A program made the translations under genes and the position numbers. Shown piece after piece: positions 32,246 through 40,924 of a stretch of DNA of 45,581 nucleotides. The stretch is from Phycisphaerae bacterium (lineage in GTDB: Bacteria; Planctomycetota; Phycisphaerae; Sedimentisphaerales; Anaerobacaceae), in assembly GCA_017993835.1 (NCBI GenBank), contig JAGOLX010000050.1:1-45581 (forward strand), in the 5' to 3' direction. The notes below the pieces were generated by a model. It saw nothing but the letters and a program-made list of their open reading frames with translations, was not told the origin of the DNA and made no database searches. The first letter of the stretch is position 1; each line of letters opens with the position of its first letter.

Positions 32246-34078
32246 ATGGGTAGAAGATCCGTATGTCTGGTTCTGGTCGTGGGATTGTGCTGTATCGTGT
32301 CCCCAACCGGCTATGCAGCGACACTGGTTGGACACTGGGCGTTCGAAGGCAATGGTCAGGATGCGAGCGACAATCACAACAATGCGGCGGCAACCGGCGA
32401 CGTGAGCTACACGGCCGGGATGTACGACCAGGCCGCCGAGTTCGACGGCTCGGGCGACTACTTCCAGATCGTGAACAACGCGGGCATCCAATTGCTCGGC
32501 ACGAAGGAATTCTCCGTGGCTGTCTATGTGAATGCGAACGCTCTGGGCGTTCAGGGCATTCTCGTGCATGGCCTGGGGTGTTCCACGTGGGCCAGTTGGT
32601 TCCTCGGGATCCAGGGATGCGAGCCGGATGCAACCCTGTATACCGATCAGTTCGTCTTCGGGATTCGCACCGGCAGCTTCAGCGCCTACACAGCGGTGAA
32701 GGCGCAGGCCGTCGCGGGCGAGTGGGTACACATCGGCGTCACCCACGATGGCACGACGATGACGATGTACGTCAATGGAGAGTGGCAGGACAGTACGGCG
32801 GCCGCTCTTCCCTTCAACAGCCTGGAGAATCTGTACATCGGCGGCGACCCCGGCTGCAGCGGTCGGTCCTGGTATGCCGGCCTGGTGGACGAACTGTATA
32901 TCTTCAACCGTGCCATGAGCGAAAGCCAGGTGCGCGAGGTGGCCACCGGCGTGCTCCCGACATGGCTCAAAGCGAGCAAACCGAATCCGGCGGACGGCGC
33001 CGTGGGCGTGGCCACGCCACTACTCCAGTGGACCAAGGGGGATACGGCGACACGGCATGATGTCTATCTGGGCACCGACCCCAACCTGACGGAGGCCAAC
33101 CGTGTGGGGAATCGCCTGACCACCACCTTCTACTACCATGCGGCAGGGCTCACGCCCGGCGCAACGTATTACTGGCGGGTGGACGAGATCGACAAGGACG
33201 GTGTGACGATCTACCCGGGCGACGTCTGGAGCTTCGTGATGCAGGACGTGACGGCCTATTATCCCAATCCGGCCGACGGAGCGCGAGACGTCTCGCCCAC
33301 TCCCACACTCACGTGGATGACGGGCATCGGGGCCATCAAGCACCATGTCTACTTCGCAGCCGATGCGGATGCGGTCGCTGCTGGGGCTGCAGAGACGGAT
33401 CAGGGCGATTTCGAGTTGGCAGTCACGGCCTTCGCCCCCGGCACACTGGAGAGCCTGACGACGTATTTCTGGCGTGTCGATGAGACGGTTGCCGGCGGGG
33501 TCAAGGCCGGACCGGTCTGGTCGTTCACGACCTATCTGTCGATCGACGATTTCGAGAGCTACACGGACGAGGAAGGCGGCACGATCTATCAAACCTGGGT
33601 GGATGGCCTGACCAGCGGTGAGAACGGTTCGACCGTCGGGTACCTCGAGGCGCCGTTTGCCGAGCAGACCATCGTATACGATGCGAACCAGTCGATGCCC
33701 CTGGACTATAACAACGTGGATTCCCCGTTCTACAGCGAGGCCGAACGAGAGTTCGACAGCGCCCAGGACTGGACGGCCGGGGACGCCGGCGCACTCGTCC
33801 TCTACGTCCGAGGCAAGATGAAGAACGACCCCGAGCCGCTCTATGTGGTCATCGAAGACCAGTCGAAGAAGACCGGCACCGTGGTCCATCCCGATCCGAA
33901 GATCACAACGCGGATGAAATGGGTCGAATGGGCGATCCCGTTCAGCGAGTTCACGGAGGCAGGCGTGAACATGGCCCGCGTCAAGTCGTTGGTCATCGGG
34001 GTGGGCGACAAGACCGCCACGGAGCCTGGCGGCAAGGGCCTGATCTTCATCGACGGCATCGTGTTGACGAAGCCATAG
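32246..34078 (+). CDS. secreted LamG-domain protein 5
   Basis: A 610-residue exported protein. Signal peptide: MGRRSVCLVLVVGLCCIV, cut after GYA. LamG domain with a distinctive front: TLVGHWAFEGNGQDASDN, AAEFDGSGDYFQIVN, and an extra Cys-containing loop (HGLGCSTWASWFLGIQGC, PGCSGRSWYAG) not seen in the sister proteins; disulfides are possible. It continues with WVHIGVTHDGTTMTMYVN and VDELYIFNRAMSE. The FN3-like modules and C-terminal module (SIDDFESYTDEEGG, MPLDYNNVDSPFYSEAER) are very close to genes 4 and 6. AAGGAGAACG precedes the ATG. It is a member of the second trio, with constant back and variable front. Confidence 0.9.
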   Translation: MGRRSVCLVLVVGLCCIVSPTGYAATLVGHWAFEGNGQDASDNHNNAAATGDVSYTAGMYDQAAEFDGSGDYFQIVNNAGIQLLGTKEFSVAVYVNANALGVQGILVHGLGCSTWASWFLGIQGCEPDATLYTDQFVFGIRTGSFSAYTAVKAQAVAGEWVHIGVTHDGTTMTMYVNGEWQDSTAAALPFNSLENLYIGGDPGCSGRSWYAGLVDELYIFNRAMSESQVREVATGVLPTWLKASKPNPADGAVGVATPLLQWTKGDTATRHDVYLGTDPNLTEANRVGNRLTTTFYYHAAGLTPGATYYWRVDEIDKDGVTIYPGDVWSFVMQDVTAYYPNPADGARDVSPTPTLTWMTGIGAIKHHVYFAADADAVAAGAAETDQGDFELAVTAFAPGTLESLTTYFWRVDETVAGGVKAGPVWSFTTYLSIDDFESYTDEEGGTIYQTWVDGLTSGENGSTVGYLEAPFAEQTIVYDANQSMPLDYNNVDSPFYSEAEREFDSAQDWTAGDAGALVLYVRGKMKNDPEPLYVVIEDQSKKTGTVVHPDPKITTRMKWVEWAIPFSEFTEAGVNMARVKSLVIGVGDKTATEPGGKGLIFIDGIVLTKP

Positions 34079-34276
34079 AGACCGATTCCTTGCAGTTGGG
34101 GATCGGGGATTGCGACGCGGACCCACTAGGTCGAAGGGTGGATATCGCTCGATGGGCTTTCTGCCGCCGGCGTGAACCTCGCAGGAGGCGGGAAAACCTG
34201 CTCGGCGCGGGGGGACCGCAGTGGTTCGAACGCCGGCGGGAGAGGCTTGGTCTTCATCGGTGGCATTTCCGTGATC

Positions 34277-34310
34277 GAGGCATCCTCCGGAGGGTAGACC
34301 GGAGAGCCTC
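34277..34310 (+). promoter_or_regulatory. hairpin in leader of LamG gene 6
   Basis: Nested stem GAGGC/GCCTC enclosing CTCCGG-AGGGTAGA-CCGGAG, 25 bases before the ribosome binding site GGGAAGGAG (34336-34344). The 272-base gap holds no gene. Confidence 0.45.
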
Positions 34311-34350
34311 GGATCTGATGAGAAACGTGTGTGTGGGAAGGAGAAGTGCT

Positions 34351-36146
34351 ATGTCAAAGGTAGTGTTTCTTGTTGCCGCAATGGTGATTGCGGCGGGCCC
34401 GGCAGTCCTTGCACAAGCCCCGGACCCTGCTCTGATTGGATGGTGGCAGTTCGATGAAGGCAGCGGCGCCGTGGCGGTAGACTCCTCGGGCAAGGGAAAT
34501 GACGCCACCCTATACGGCGGCGTCCACTGGATTCCCGGCTACAGCGGGACAGCCCTGGACTTCGACGGTGTCGACGGGTATGTCGGCACCGGCAAGTCCC
34601 TGCTGGACAACGCGTCGCAGTTCACGATTTCCTTCTGGGTCGTGAGCTGGCAGACACAACCCAGCCGGACCGGACTGGTCGGGCAGAACGACCATCTCGA
34701 GATGGGATTCATGGGCGCCAGCATCGAGATCTGGAGCGCTGTCTCCGGAACGACCACCATCAAGTGGCCGTACAGTGACAGAGATTGGCATCACGCCGCC
34801 GTTGTCGGCGACACGTCCATGAAGATCTACGTCGACGGCAAGCTGCTGACCACCGGGGCCGGCACCACCAACTATGGGACGTCCACGTACCCCGTCAACA
34901 TCGGCGGCGGCGGTGTTTGGGACTCTTCCGGCAACTGGTTCACCGGGCGGATGGATGACGTTCGCGTCTACAATCGGGCGCTCTCGGCCGCGGAAGTGAA
35001 AGCCTTCATTCCCGTTCAGGTCAAGGCATACAATCCCAATCCGGCGGATGGTGCCCCGGACAAGGACCCGTCAGTCCCCCTGCTCCAGTGGGCTCGCGGC
35101 GAGACCGCGGTGTTCCATGACGTATACCTGGGGACCAGCCCGGACCTGACGGAAGCGGACCGCGTCAAGACTCACCAGCCGCAATCGGTGACATTCTACT
35201 ACCACGCCCGGGGTTCACCCCCGGCGCCAGGTACTACTGGCGCGTGGATGAGGTCGAGAAGGATGGTGTGACAATCCATACGGGCGATGTTTGGACCTTC
35301 CTGGTGCAGGCGCCGACGGCCTACTATCCCGTTCCGGCCGATAAGGCCAACGCCGTACGGCCCCATCCGACCCTGACCTGGCTGTCGGGCACTGGCGCCA
35401 CCGGGCACAAGGTGTACTTCGGACTCGAGGCAAACGCGGTTGCCGAGGGATCGCCCGGCACGGAGCAAGGGACATTCGCCCTTGCCGATGCGGCCTTCCA
35501 GCCGGGTGATCTGGACAGTCTGACGACCTACTTCTGGCGCGTGGACGAGACGGTGGTAGGCGGCGCCATCGAGACCGGACCGGTCTGGAGCTTCACCACG
35601 GCGCTGGTCATCGATGACTTCGAGAGCTACACGGACGAGGAAGGCGGCGAGATCTACCTGACCTGGATCGACGGTCTGACCACCGCAGACAACGGCTCTA
35701 CGGTCGGATACCTGAGCGCGCCGTATACCGAGCAGACGATCGTCCACGATGCGAACCAGTCGATGCCCTTCGACTACAACAATGTGGAGTCCCCGTTCTA
35801 CAGCGAGGCCTACCGGGATTTCGAGACTGCCCAGGACTGGACGGCCGGCGGAACCGATACGCTGGTTCTCTATGTGCAGGGCCGGTTGATCAACACGGCG
35901 GCCCCGTTGTTCGTTGCGGTGGAAGACTCCTCGAAGAAGTCGGCCTCCGTTGTCCACCCGGATCCGAAGGTCGTCATCGCGGAAAGCTGGGTCGAGTGGC
36001 GGATTCCGTTCAGCCAGTTTGTCGACCAGGGCGTGAAGATGGATCGTGTGCGGAAGATGTACATTCGTGTCGGCGACAAAGCTGCTACGGAGCATGGCGG
36101 CAAGGGCCGGATCTTCATCGACAGCATTCTGTTGACGAAGCCGTAG
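34351..36146 (+). pseudogene. secreted LamG-domain protein 6, disrupted by -1 frameshift
   Basis: Begins as a normal family member: signal peptide MSKVVFLVAAMVIAAGP (cut near LAQ), LamG domain (LIGWWQFDEGSGAVAVDSS, FTISFWVVSWQTQPS, WHHAAVVGDTSMKIYVD, MDDVRVYNRALSA), then the first FN3-like module. In that module at about 35206-35213 (CGCCCGGGGTT) one base appears lost compared with sister genes. The first frame then ends at 35271, while the correct continuation YYWRVDEVEKDGVTIHTGD runs in another frame to 36146 (ESYTDEEGGEIYLTW, SMPFDYNNVESPFYSEA). The total of 1796 bases is one short of gene 4 (1797). It may be a real pseudogene or a sequencing or assembly indel. If restored, the protein would be 598 residues. 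Confidence 0.8.
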
Positions 36147-36180
36147 GATAGGTGCTTCGCTGCCGTTGATGATCGGCGAT

Positions 36181-36238
36181 GATGCGGCAGACCCGGGGCT
36201 CGCGTCGCGAAGGCGCGGGCCCCGGCTGTTTCCGCATC
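36181..36238 (+). terminator. terminator-like hairpin after LamG gene 6
   Basis: CGGGGCTCGCG (36194-36204) pairs with CGCGGGCCCCG (36214-36224) with one G-T pair, inside an outer stem GATGCGG/CCGCATC; followed by GCTGTTTCC. The CBS gene converges from the other side. Confidence 0.6.
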
Positions 36239-36281
36239 AGCCCGCTCCCTGGGGGGGAGAGGAGCGGGGGGATCGCAAAAG

Positions 36282-37148
36282 CTATCGTTTGAACGCGCTG
36301 GCTCGGCTTCGCAGGATGTCGGAGCGACTGATGATCCCCACCAGCCTGCCTGCGTCCACGATGGGCACACGGTGGAAGTCCTTCTGGATCAGACACTCAC
36401 AGACGAGGTCCATGCTCGCCTTGCGGTCGAACGCGACGACATCGCGGGTCATGAACGCCGCAACCGTCGGGTCCGCAGGGCAGGGGCGCATACAGCAGTT
36501 CAGCACGTCCTTTTCGGTAACGATGCCGAGCAGGCGCATCATGTCGTCCACGACCGGCAGACCGGTGACGTGGCGCTGGGTGATCATCTCCATGGCGTCA
36601 TAGAGGCCCGCGTCCGGCGACAGGGTCAGCAGGCCGGCGGTCATGACGTCCTGCGCCAGCAGTCCACAGTCCTGTCCAGTGCACGAGGCGGTGCCCAGGG
36701 GCCGGAATCTGTCCTTGTAGACCCGAATGAGGTCCGCCCGGGTGATGATTCCCGCCAGGGTCTGGCGGTGCAGCAGGACCGGCACACGCCGGAATGGCTT
36801 CTCCACAAGCTGTTTGCAGATGGTCGGCAGAGCGTCATCCACGTCGAAGCTGACGACGTTCTCGGTCATATAGTCTCCGACCGACCCCGGCAGATACTCC
36901 GTCCGACAGACCAGGCGGAGCAGGTCTCTTTCCGACAACATCCCGCATAGACGACCCTGATACGTCACGGGCAGACCGCTGATGTCTTTTTCGATCAGCA
37001 GGGACACCGCTTTGTGTACAGGCTCTCTTCTGTCGATGCTCACCACGCCGTACTGCATCACATCCTTGGCCGTCAGTTGTCCCAGGGTGTGATCGTCGCA
37101 GACCGACTCGGCCCCCTGACTCGCTCTCATGCAACTCGCTCGATCCAT
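36282..37148 (-). CDS. four-CBS-domain protein
   Basis: A 288-residue soluble protein made almost wholly of four CBS domains in two tandem pairs. Their starts are visible as KDVMQYGVVSIDRREPVH, DYMTENVVSFDVDDALP, QDVMTAGLLTLSPDAGLY and AFMTRDVVAFDRKASMD, and ends as LCGMLSERDLLRLV, AGIITRADLIRVY, LLGIVTEKDVLNC and LVGIISRSDILRS. CBS pairs bind adenosyl ligands (AMP, ATP, SAM) and act as energy sensors. There is no attached enzyme domain, so it should act in trans. A linker contains two Cys (ASCTGQDCG). Start ATG 37148 has GAGG upstream; 37130 is an alternative. Transcribed away from galM with a shared 286-base gap. Confidence 0.88.
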   Translation of the reverse strand: MDRASCMRASQGAESVCDDHTLGQLTAKDVMQYGVVSIDRREPVHKAVSLLIEKDISGLPVTYQGRLCGMLSERDLLRLVCRTEYLPGSVGDYMTENVVSFDVDDALPTICKQLVEKPFRRVPVLLHRQTLAGIITRADLIRVYKDRFRPLGTASCTGQDCGLLAQDVMTAGLLTLSPDAGLYDAMEMITQRHVTGLPVVDDMMRLLGIVTEKDVLNCCMRPCPADPTVAAFMTRDVVAFDRKASMDLVCECLIQKDFHRVPIVDAGRLVGIISRSDILRSRASAFKR

Positions 37149-37296
37149 TTCTGTGCGCCCTCGACCTGCAACGGCCATCCCGATTCACTCGAACGGAATG
37201 GGCTCGCCGGGAAGACCACTCATCATCCTCATCCTTCGGCGGAGCATCTCTACGGCTTGAGCAGTTCGTGCGGGCCGAACGGTCTTCCCCGCCAAA

Positions 37297-37314
37297 ATAC
37301 GTACCAATACGTAT
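37297..37314. promoter_or_regulatory. operator-like dyad between CBS protein and galM
   Basis: Perfect inverted repeat ATACGTA-CCAA-TACGTAT in the 286-base divergent gap. Its AT-rich composition stands out. It could bind a dimeric regulator of either gene. Nothing else was recognised in the gap. Confidence 0.45.
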
Positions 37315-37434
37315 ATCCAGGAGCATGGTCCTGTAACCTCTTGATGATTTCCCATCCATGGTTTACCATCTCGGTACGGCACATGAACGGCAGGCAGTAC
37401 ATCGAGAACAACGAATCCCGAGTGGGGTGCAGGA

Positions 37435-38601
37435 ATGAACGTGAGACTTCTGGTGGGTGTCGTCGCGACGGGGGTGGCTTGCACCGTCGGGCTCGCGCAG
37501 AACAGCACGAGTTCGATGGACTCTGGGACTGGATCGATAACGAAGGAGAATAGAACGATGAATATTCACACCGAATCGTTCGGGCATACGCCCGAGGGGG
37601 AAGAGATCTCCCTGTACACGTTGACCAGCGCCAAGGGGTTGCGGGTTCGGATCATGAACTACGGGGCGATCGTGGTTTCGCTGGCGGTGCCGGACCGTCA
37701 CGGCAAGCTCGACGATGTCCTCCTGGGCCACGATAGCCTCGACAACTACCTCTCGCGAGGCGGTTGTGCGGCGGCGGTCATCGGCCGATATGCCAATCGC
37801 ATTGGCAACGCACGATTCGTCCTCGACGGCGTCGAGTACAAGCTGGCCGCCAACAACGGGCCCAACCATCTCCATGGCGGCGTGAAGGGTTTCGACAGAA
37901 TGGTGTGGAAGCAGGAGGAGGTGACCGCCTCCGAGGATCGGGCCTGGGTGAGACTGAGCTACCTGAGCAAAGACGGCGAGGAAGGCTACCCCGGCAACCT
38001 GCAGTGCAGGGTCACCTACACCCTGACGAACGACGACGAGCTGCGGATCGACTATGAAGCCGAGACGGACAAGAAAACCGTCGTCAACCTCACCAATCAC
38101 GCCTACTGGAACCTGGCCGGGCAGGGCAACGGCGACGTCCTCGGGCACGAGCTGATGATCAATGCCAACCGGTTCACTGTGGTGGACAAGGGTCTGATCC
38201 CGACCGGGATCACCGCCAGTGTGGTCGGCATGCCGCTGGATTTCCTGTCGTCCAGGAAGATCGGGTCCCGCATCCGCCAGCTCAGCAACGGCTACGACCA
38301 CAACTATATTCTCAACGGCCGCCCGGGCGAGTTGAAGCTCTGTGCCAGGGTGCACGAGCCCACGACCGGGCGGATCATGGAGGTCTGGACCACCGAGCCC
38401 GGCGTGCAACTCTACACCGCCAATCACATGAATGGCTCGCTCCTCGGCAAGGGCGACAAGGCCTACGTCAAATACGCGGCCTTCTGCCTGGAGACGCAGC
38501 ACTACCCCGATTCGCCGAATAAGCCGGCGTTTCCATCCACCATCCTCGAGCCCGGCGGGGAGTTCGTCAGCCAGACGATCCACAAGTTCTCGACGAAGTA
38601 G
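37435..38601 (+). CDS. galM: aldose 1-epimerase, exported
   Basis: Mutarotase interconverting alpha and beta aldoses, 388 residues. An N-terminal signal peptide (MNVRLLVGVVATGVACTVG, cut after LAQ) makes it periplasmic or surface-located, unlike the cytoplasmic E. coli enzyme. Motifs: RIMNYGAIVVSLAVPD, VIGRYANRIGNARFVLDG, NNGPNHLHGGVKGFDRMVW (catalytic His), VNLTNHAYWNLAGQGNGD (second His), DHNYILN and the C-terminal catalytic Glu in LEPGGEFVSQT. All are intact. ATG 37435 follows GGGGTGCAGGA. It fits a sugar-degrading lifestyle together with the heparinase-like gene. A strongly folded element follows the stop codon. Confidence 0.95.
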   Translation: MNVRLLVGVVATGVACTVGLAQNSTSSMDSGTGSITKENRTMNIHTESFGHTPEGEEISLYTLTSAKGLRVRIMNYGAIVVSLAVPDRHGKLDDVLLGHDSLDNYLSRGGCAAAVIGRYANRIGNARFVLDGVEYKLAANNGPNHLHGGVKGFDRMVWKQEEVTASEDRAWVRLSYLSKDGEEGYPGNLQCRVTYTLTNDDELRIDYEAETDKKTVVNLTNHAYWNLAGQGNGDVLGHELMINANRFTVVDKGLIPTGITASVVGMPLDFLSSRKIGSRIRQLSNGYDHNYILNGRPGELKLCARVHEPTTGRIMEVWTTEPGVQLYTANHMNGSLLGKGDKAYVKYAAFCLETQHYPDSPNKPAFPSTILEPGGEFVSQTIHKFSTK

Positions 38602-38631
38602 CGGACGGGTGACATCCCGCGGGATCGAAAA

Positions 38632-38785
38632 AAGGCAGATCGGGCCTATTTTCTTCAACGAAATCTCTTGGTTCGATTTCGTTGAAGAACGGACAGGCCG
38701 GGGCTTGCGACGAGCGACCAGAGTCTTGGGAGGGGAAAATCGAAGAGGGAGATTTTTCCCTCCCCAAGTAGGCCCGATCTGTCTT
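38632..38785. ncRNA. structured three-way-junction element after galM
   Basis: Outer stem 38632-38648 with 38769-38785 (17 pairs, AAGGCAGATCGGGCCTA with TAGGCCCGATCTGTCTT, one G-T). Inside are hairpin A, 38651-38665 with 38675-38689 (15 perfect pairs, TTCTTCAACGAAATC), and hairpin B, 38725-38741 with 38751-38768 (17 pairs, one bulge). A 35-base single-stranded linker lies between A and B. It may be a bidirectional terminator between converging genes, an untranslated RNA or a miniature mobile element. The fold is firm; the function is not. Confidence 0.6.
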
Positions 38786-38822
38786 CTTCCGGGCCTGGGT
38801 CACGAGTCACGAGCCACTTGCC

Positions 38823-39113
38823 TCACGTCCTGACCTTGCTGATCTCGTAGACGACGGTGCCGCCGTCGGTGTATTGGCAGACATCGGGGCATTGAACGTA
38901 GGCCTTGGTCTTGTCCTTCTTGCCGTCGAGGCCCCAGTCGGCGGGCTCCGAGACCCGCAGGGCGTTGTACCAGGGCATCAGGGACGCCAAGCCGTGCATG
39001 CAGACCGGGATCTCGCTGACGAGCTGGTAGCACGCCTTCAGGGCGAACGAATCGCCGACCTTGTGGACGGGACAATGACCTTTGATCTCTTTGACCGTGA
39101 CGACCAGATCCAT
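38823..39113 (-). CDS. small TIGR04076-type protein
   Basis: A 96-residue protein with the TIGR04076 pattern: VKEIKGHCPVHKVGDSF near the start, CMHGLASLMPWYNALR in the middle and KAYVQCPDVCQYTDGGTVVY near the end. Five cysteines, several in conserved positions (GHCPV, PVCMHGL, QCPDVCQ), suggest metal or flavin/Fe-S contact or redox use, but the function of the family is unknown. No signal peptide. Ribosome binding site AGGAG lies 9 bases before the ATG. Divergent from the phosphorylase gene, convergent with galM across the folded element. Confidence 0.78.
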   Translation of the reverse strand: MDLVVTVKEIKGHCPVHKVGDSFALKACYQLVSEIPVCMHGLASLMPWYNALRVSEPADWGLDGKKDKTKAYVQCPDVCQYTDGGTVVYEISKVRT

Positions 39114-39234
39114 ATGCTTGGGCTCCTGACTAGGGGTTTCGATTCTCCAGTATTATGCGGCCGGCGGGCGGTTGTTCAATGCAATTCGTGAATTCTCGAC
39201 AGTCGCGAGCGAACCCGCTATGATGGCCGGACAA

Positions 39235-39292
39235 ACTGGCATGGGTGCAAGTGCCCATGGATTCAGGATCACGGGCAAGATGCCCGTGCTAC
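39235..39292 (-). repeat. repeat family D upstream of the MTA phosphorylase
   Basis: Read on the minus strand: ACGGGCATCTTGCCCGTGAT then CCTGAATCCATGGGC; same family as 22296-22348 in mnmE. It stops one base before the GGAG ribosome binding site of the gene that follows. Confidence 0.75.
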
Positions 39293-39303
39293 GGGAGTTG
39301 AGC

Positions 39304-40179
39304 ATGGCAGATGAACTGGTCGGCATCATTGGCGGCACGGGCCTGGGCGATGCGCTCGCCGGGCAGTTGTCCGGGGTCGCGTTTCGGGAGGTCGAGACCC
39401 CGTTCGGCAGGCCCAGCGCGCCCATCCTTCTGGGCACGCTGGGCGACAGGCGGGTCGCGTTCGTCAACCGTCACGGCGAGGGACATACGCTCTCCCCGAG
39501 CGAGGTTCCGTACGCCGCCAACATTTTCGCGCTGAAGTCGCTCGGCGTCCACGCGGTCATCGCCAGCGGCGCGGTGGGCTCGCTTCAGGAGAAAATCGCG
39601 CCGGGCCATCTTGTCCTGGTCGATCAGTTCATCGACAAGACGTTCAAACGCAGGAACACGTTCTTCGACCGCTACGGGGCAGTGCACTGTGAGATGGCAC
39701 AGCCCGTTTGTGCCCGGCTCAAGGAGGCCGTGGTGCACGTGGCTCCGGCGTTGGATGTCACGACCCACCTGGACGGCACCTACGTCTGCATGGAGGGCCC
39801 GCAGTTCTCGACGCGGGCCGAGTCTCTCATGCATCGCGCCTGGGGCGGCGACCTGATCGGCATGACCGCCATGCCGGAGGCTAAGCTGGCCCGCGAGGCG
39901 CAGATGTGCTATGTCCTGATCGCGCTGGCCAGCGACTATGACTGCTGGCGTCCGCACGACAAGTCTAAAGGCAAGCAGGGGCTCCTGGAGGAGATCCTCT
40001 CGAACATGAAGACCGCGACGAACAACTGCCTGGCCCTGATCCGTGCGTTGCTGGCGAGCAGTGCGGCCCTGGTCCATGAGGATTGTCCCTGCCGCAAGAG
40101 CCTGGAACTGGCGGTCTGGACGAACCCGGGCAGCGTTGCGCCGGACGAGAGGAAACGCCTGGCGGTCCTCTTCGAATGA
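39304..40179 (+). CDS. mtnP: S-methyl-5'-thioadenosine phosphorylase family
   Basis: A 291-residue trimeric-type purine nucleoside phosphorylase of the MTAP group, which cleaves methylthioadenosine with phosphate. Motifs: VGIIGGTGLGD (phosphate loop), FVNRHGEGHTLSPSEVPYAA, IASGAVGSLQEKIAPGHLV, YVCMEGPQFSTRAES (purine and ribose contacts) and GMTAMPEAKLAREAQMCY. Asp in ASDYDCW fits the adenine-type pocket, but some family members use guanosine or inosine, so exact preference is open. Length is normal. The start at 39304 has GGAG 7 bases upstream; an in-frame upstream extension reads through repeat D and is rejected. A lipoprotein gene follows. Confidence 0.93.
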   Translation: MADELVGIIGGTGLGDALAGQLSGVAFREVETPFGRPSAPILLGTLGDRRVAFVNRHGEGHTLSPSEVPYAANIFALKSLGVHAVIASGAVGSLQEKIAPGHLVLVDQFIDKTFKRRNTFFDRYGAVHCEMAQPVCARLKEAVVHVAPALDVTTHLDGTYVCMEGPQFSTRAESLMHRAWGGDLIGMTAMPEAKLAREAQMCYVLIALASDYDCWRPHDKSKGKQGLLEEILSNMKTATNNCLALIRALLASSAALVHEDCPCRKSLELAVWTNPGSVAPDERKRLAVLFE

Positions 40180-40237
40180 GAACGCTCAACCGCAGGGGAC
40201 GCAGAGGTACGCTGAGAACGGAAGCCGGACGAAAGGC

Positions 40238-40268
40238 ATGTAGGGTGGGTTCTCAACCCACGCGTGAC
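40238..40268 (+). repeat. repeat family G copy
   Basis: GCATGTAGGGTGGGTTCTCA then ACCCACGCGTGA. Pairs with the copy at 21423-21450; the inner base pair changes from C-G to T-A, keeping the stem. Confidence 0.75.
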
Positions 40269-40295
40269 ATGCATCGATGGCAAGGAGAACCAACG

Positions 40296-40709
40296 ATGCG
40301 GGATGACAATCGAATGAGAAGCGGAGTCCTGCGTGTGATTGCGATTCTCACGCTGGCGGTCACGGCAGGGCTGCTCGCCGGCTGTCAACAGTCGCAACAG
40401 GGTACGCAGACCCCGAATGAGAAGCAGGCCAGACTGCTGGTGGTCCAGAACGCCGACTTGCAGAAGCAACTGGCTGGCTGCCGCGCTGAGATCGAATCCC
40501 TTCGCCAGAAGCACGCCCAGGACCTCCGGCAGCGGGACGAAGAATTGGCCAGGTGCAAGGCTCGCATCAAAGCTCTTCAGAAGGACATCGAGAAGGGGAT
40601 TGCCGAGCGGGTCAACGGCGTGACGACCACGCTCCTGGAAGAGAACGCCAAGCTGCGACAGGAAGTCGAGCGACTCAAGGCCGCGTCGGCGCGGGACGGC
40701 AAATCGTGA
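40296..40709 (+). CDS. small coiled-coil lipoprotein
   Basis: A 137-residue predicted lipoprotein. After a basic start (MRDDNRMRSGVLR) the hydrophobic stretch VIAILTLAVTAGLLAGC ends in a clear lipobox (LAGC), so the Cys is lipidated and the protein anchored to a membrane. The rest is a long coiled coil with heptads of Leu, Glu, Gln and Lys (ADLQKQLAGCRAEIESLR, DEELARCKARIKALQKDIE, LLEENAKLRQEVERLK). No domain is recognised. The AAGGAG ribosome binding site is at 40282-40287. It may be structural, linking envelope layers; this is inference. Confidence 0.85.
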   Translation: MRDDNRMRSGVLRVIAILTLAVTAGLLAGCQQSQQGTQTPNEKQARLLVVQNADLQKQLAGCRAEIESLRQKHAQDLRQRDEELARCKARIKALQKDIEKGIAERVNGVTTTLLEENAKLRQEVERLKAASARDGKS

Positions 40710-40808
40710 GTCCCAGTGAGTTTTGACGGACAAGTTCGGTAGCGTGTACCACCGCTTTGGCGGACTTCGTTCGCTTGGCTCGGAGTCCCTTCAGGCGACA
40801 GTACAGTA

Positions 40809-40862
40809 ATGTAGCCCAGCCGCCCCCGGCTGGGATCACCCCCGAGGGCAGGGGTGCCACAC
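40809..40862 (+). repeat. repeat family E, intergenic copy
   Basis: Two hairpins: CCCAGCCG/CGGCTGGG then CACCCCCG/(A)GGGGTG. Same family as 43514-43572 inside kdsB. The surrounding gap (40710-40924) also contains GTCC-TAAA-GGAC; no gene is seen there. Confidence 0.8.
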
Positions 40863-40924
40863 GGTTCGATTGCCGATCTTGCTCGTCAACACTCATTAGG
40901 TCCTAAAGGACGGATGAGACACTT

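Noticed and set aside
34205-34240. tRNA-like GTGGTTCGAACGCC
   Set aside because: It resembles a T-arm, but no acceptor stem, D-arm or anticodon arm can be formed around it.
6278-36146. PEP-CTERM or LPXTG sorting signals on LamG proteins
   Set aside because: All intact copies end directly after the conserved module (…IYIDSI or similar) without a hydrophobic helix and basic tail.
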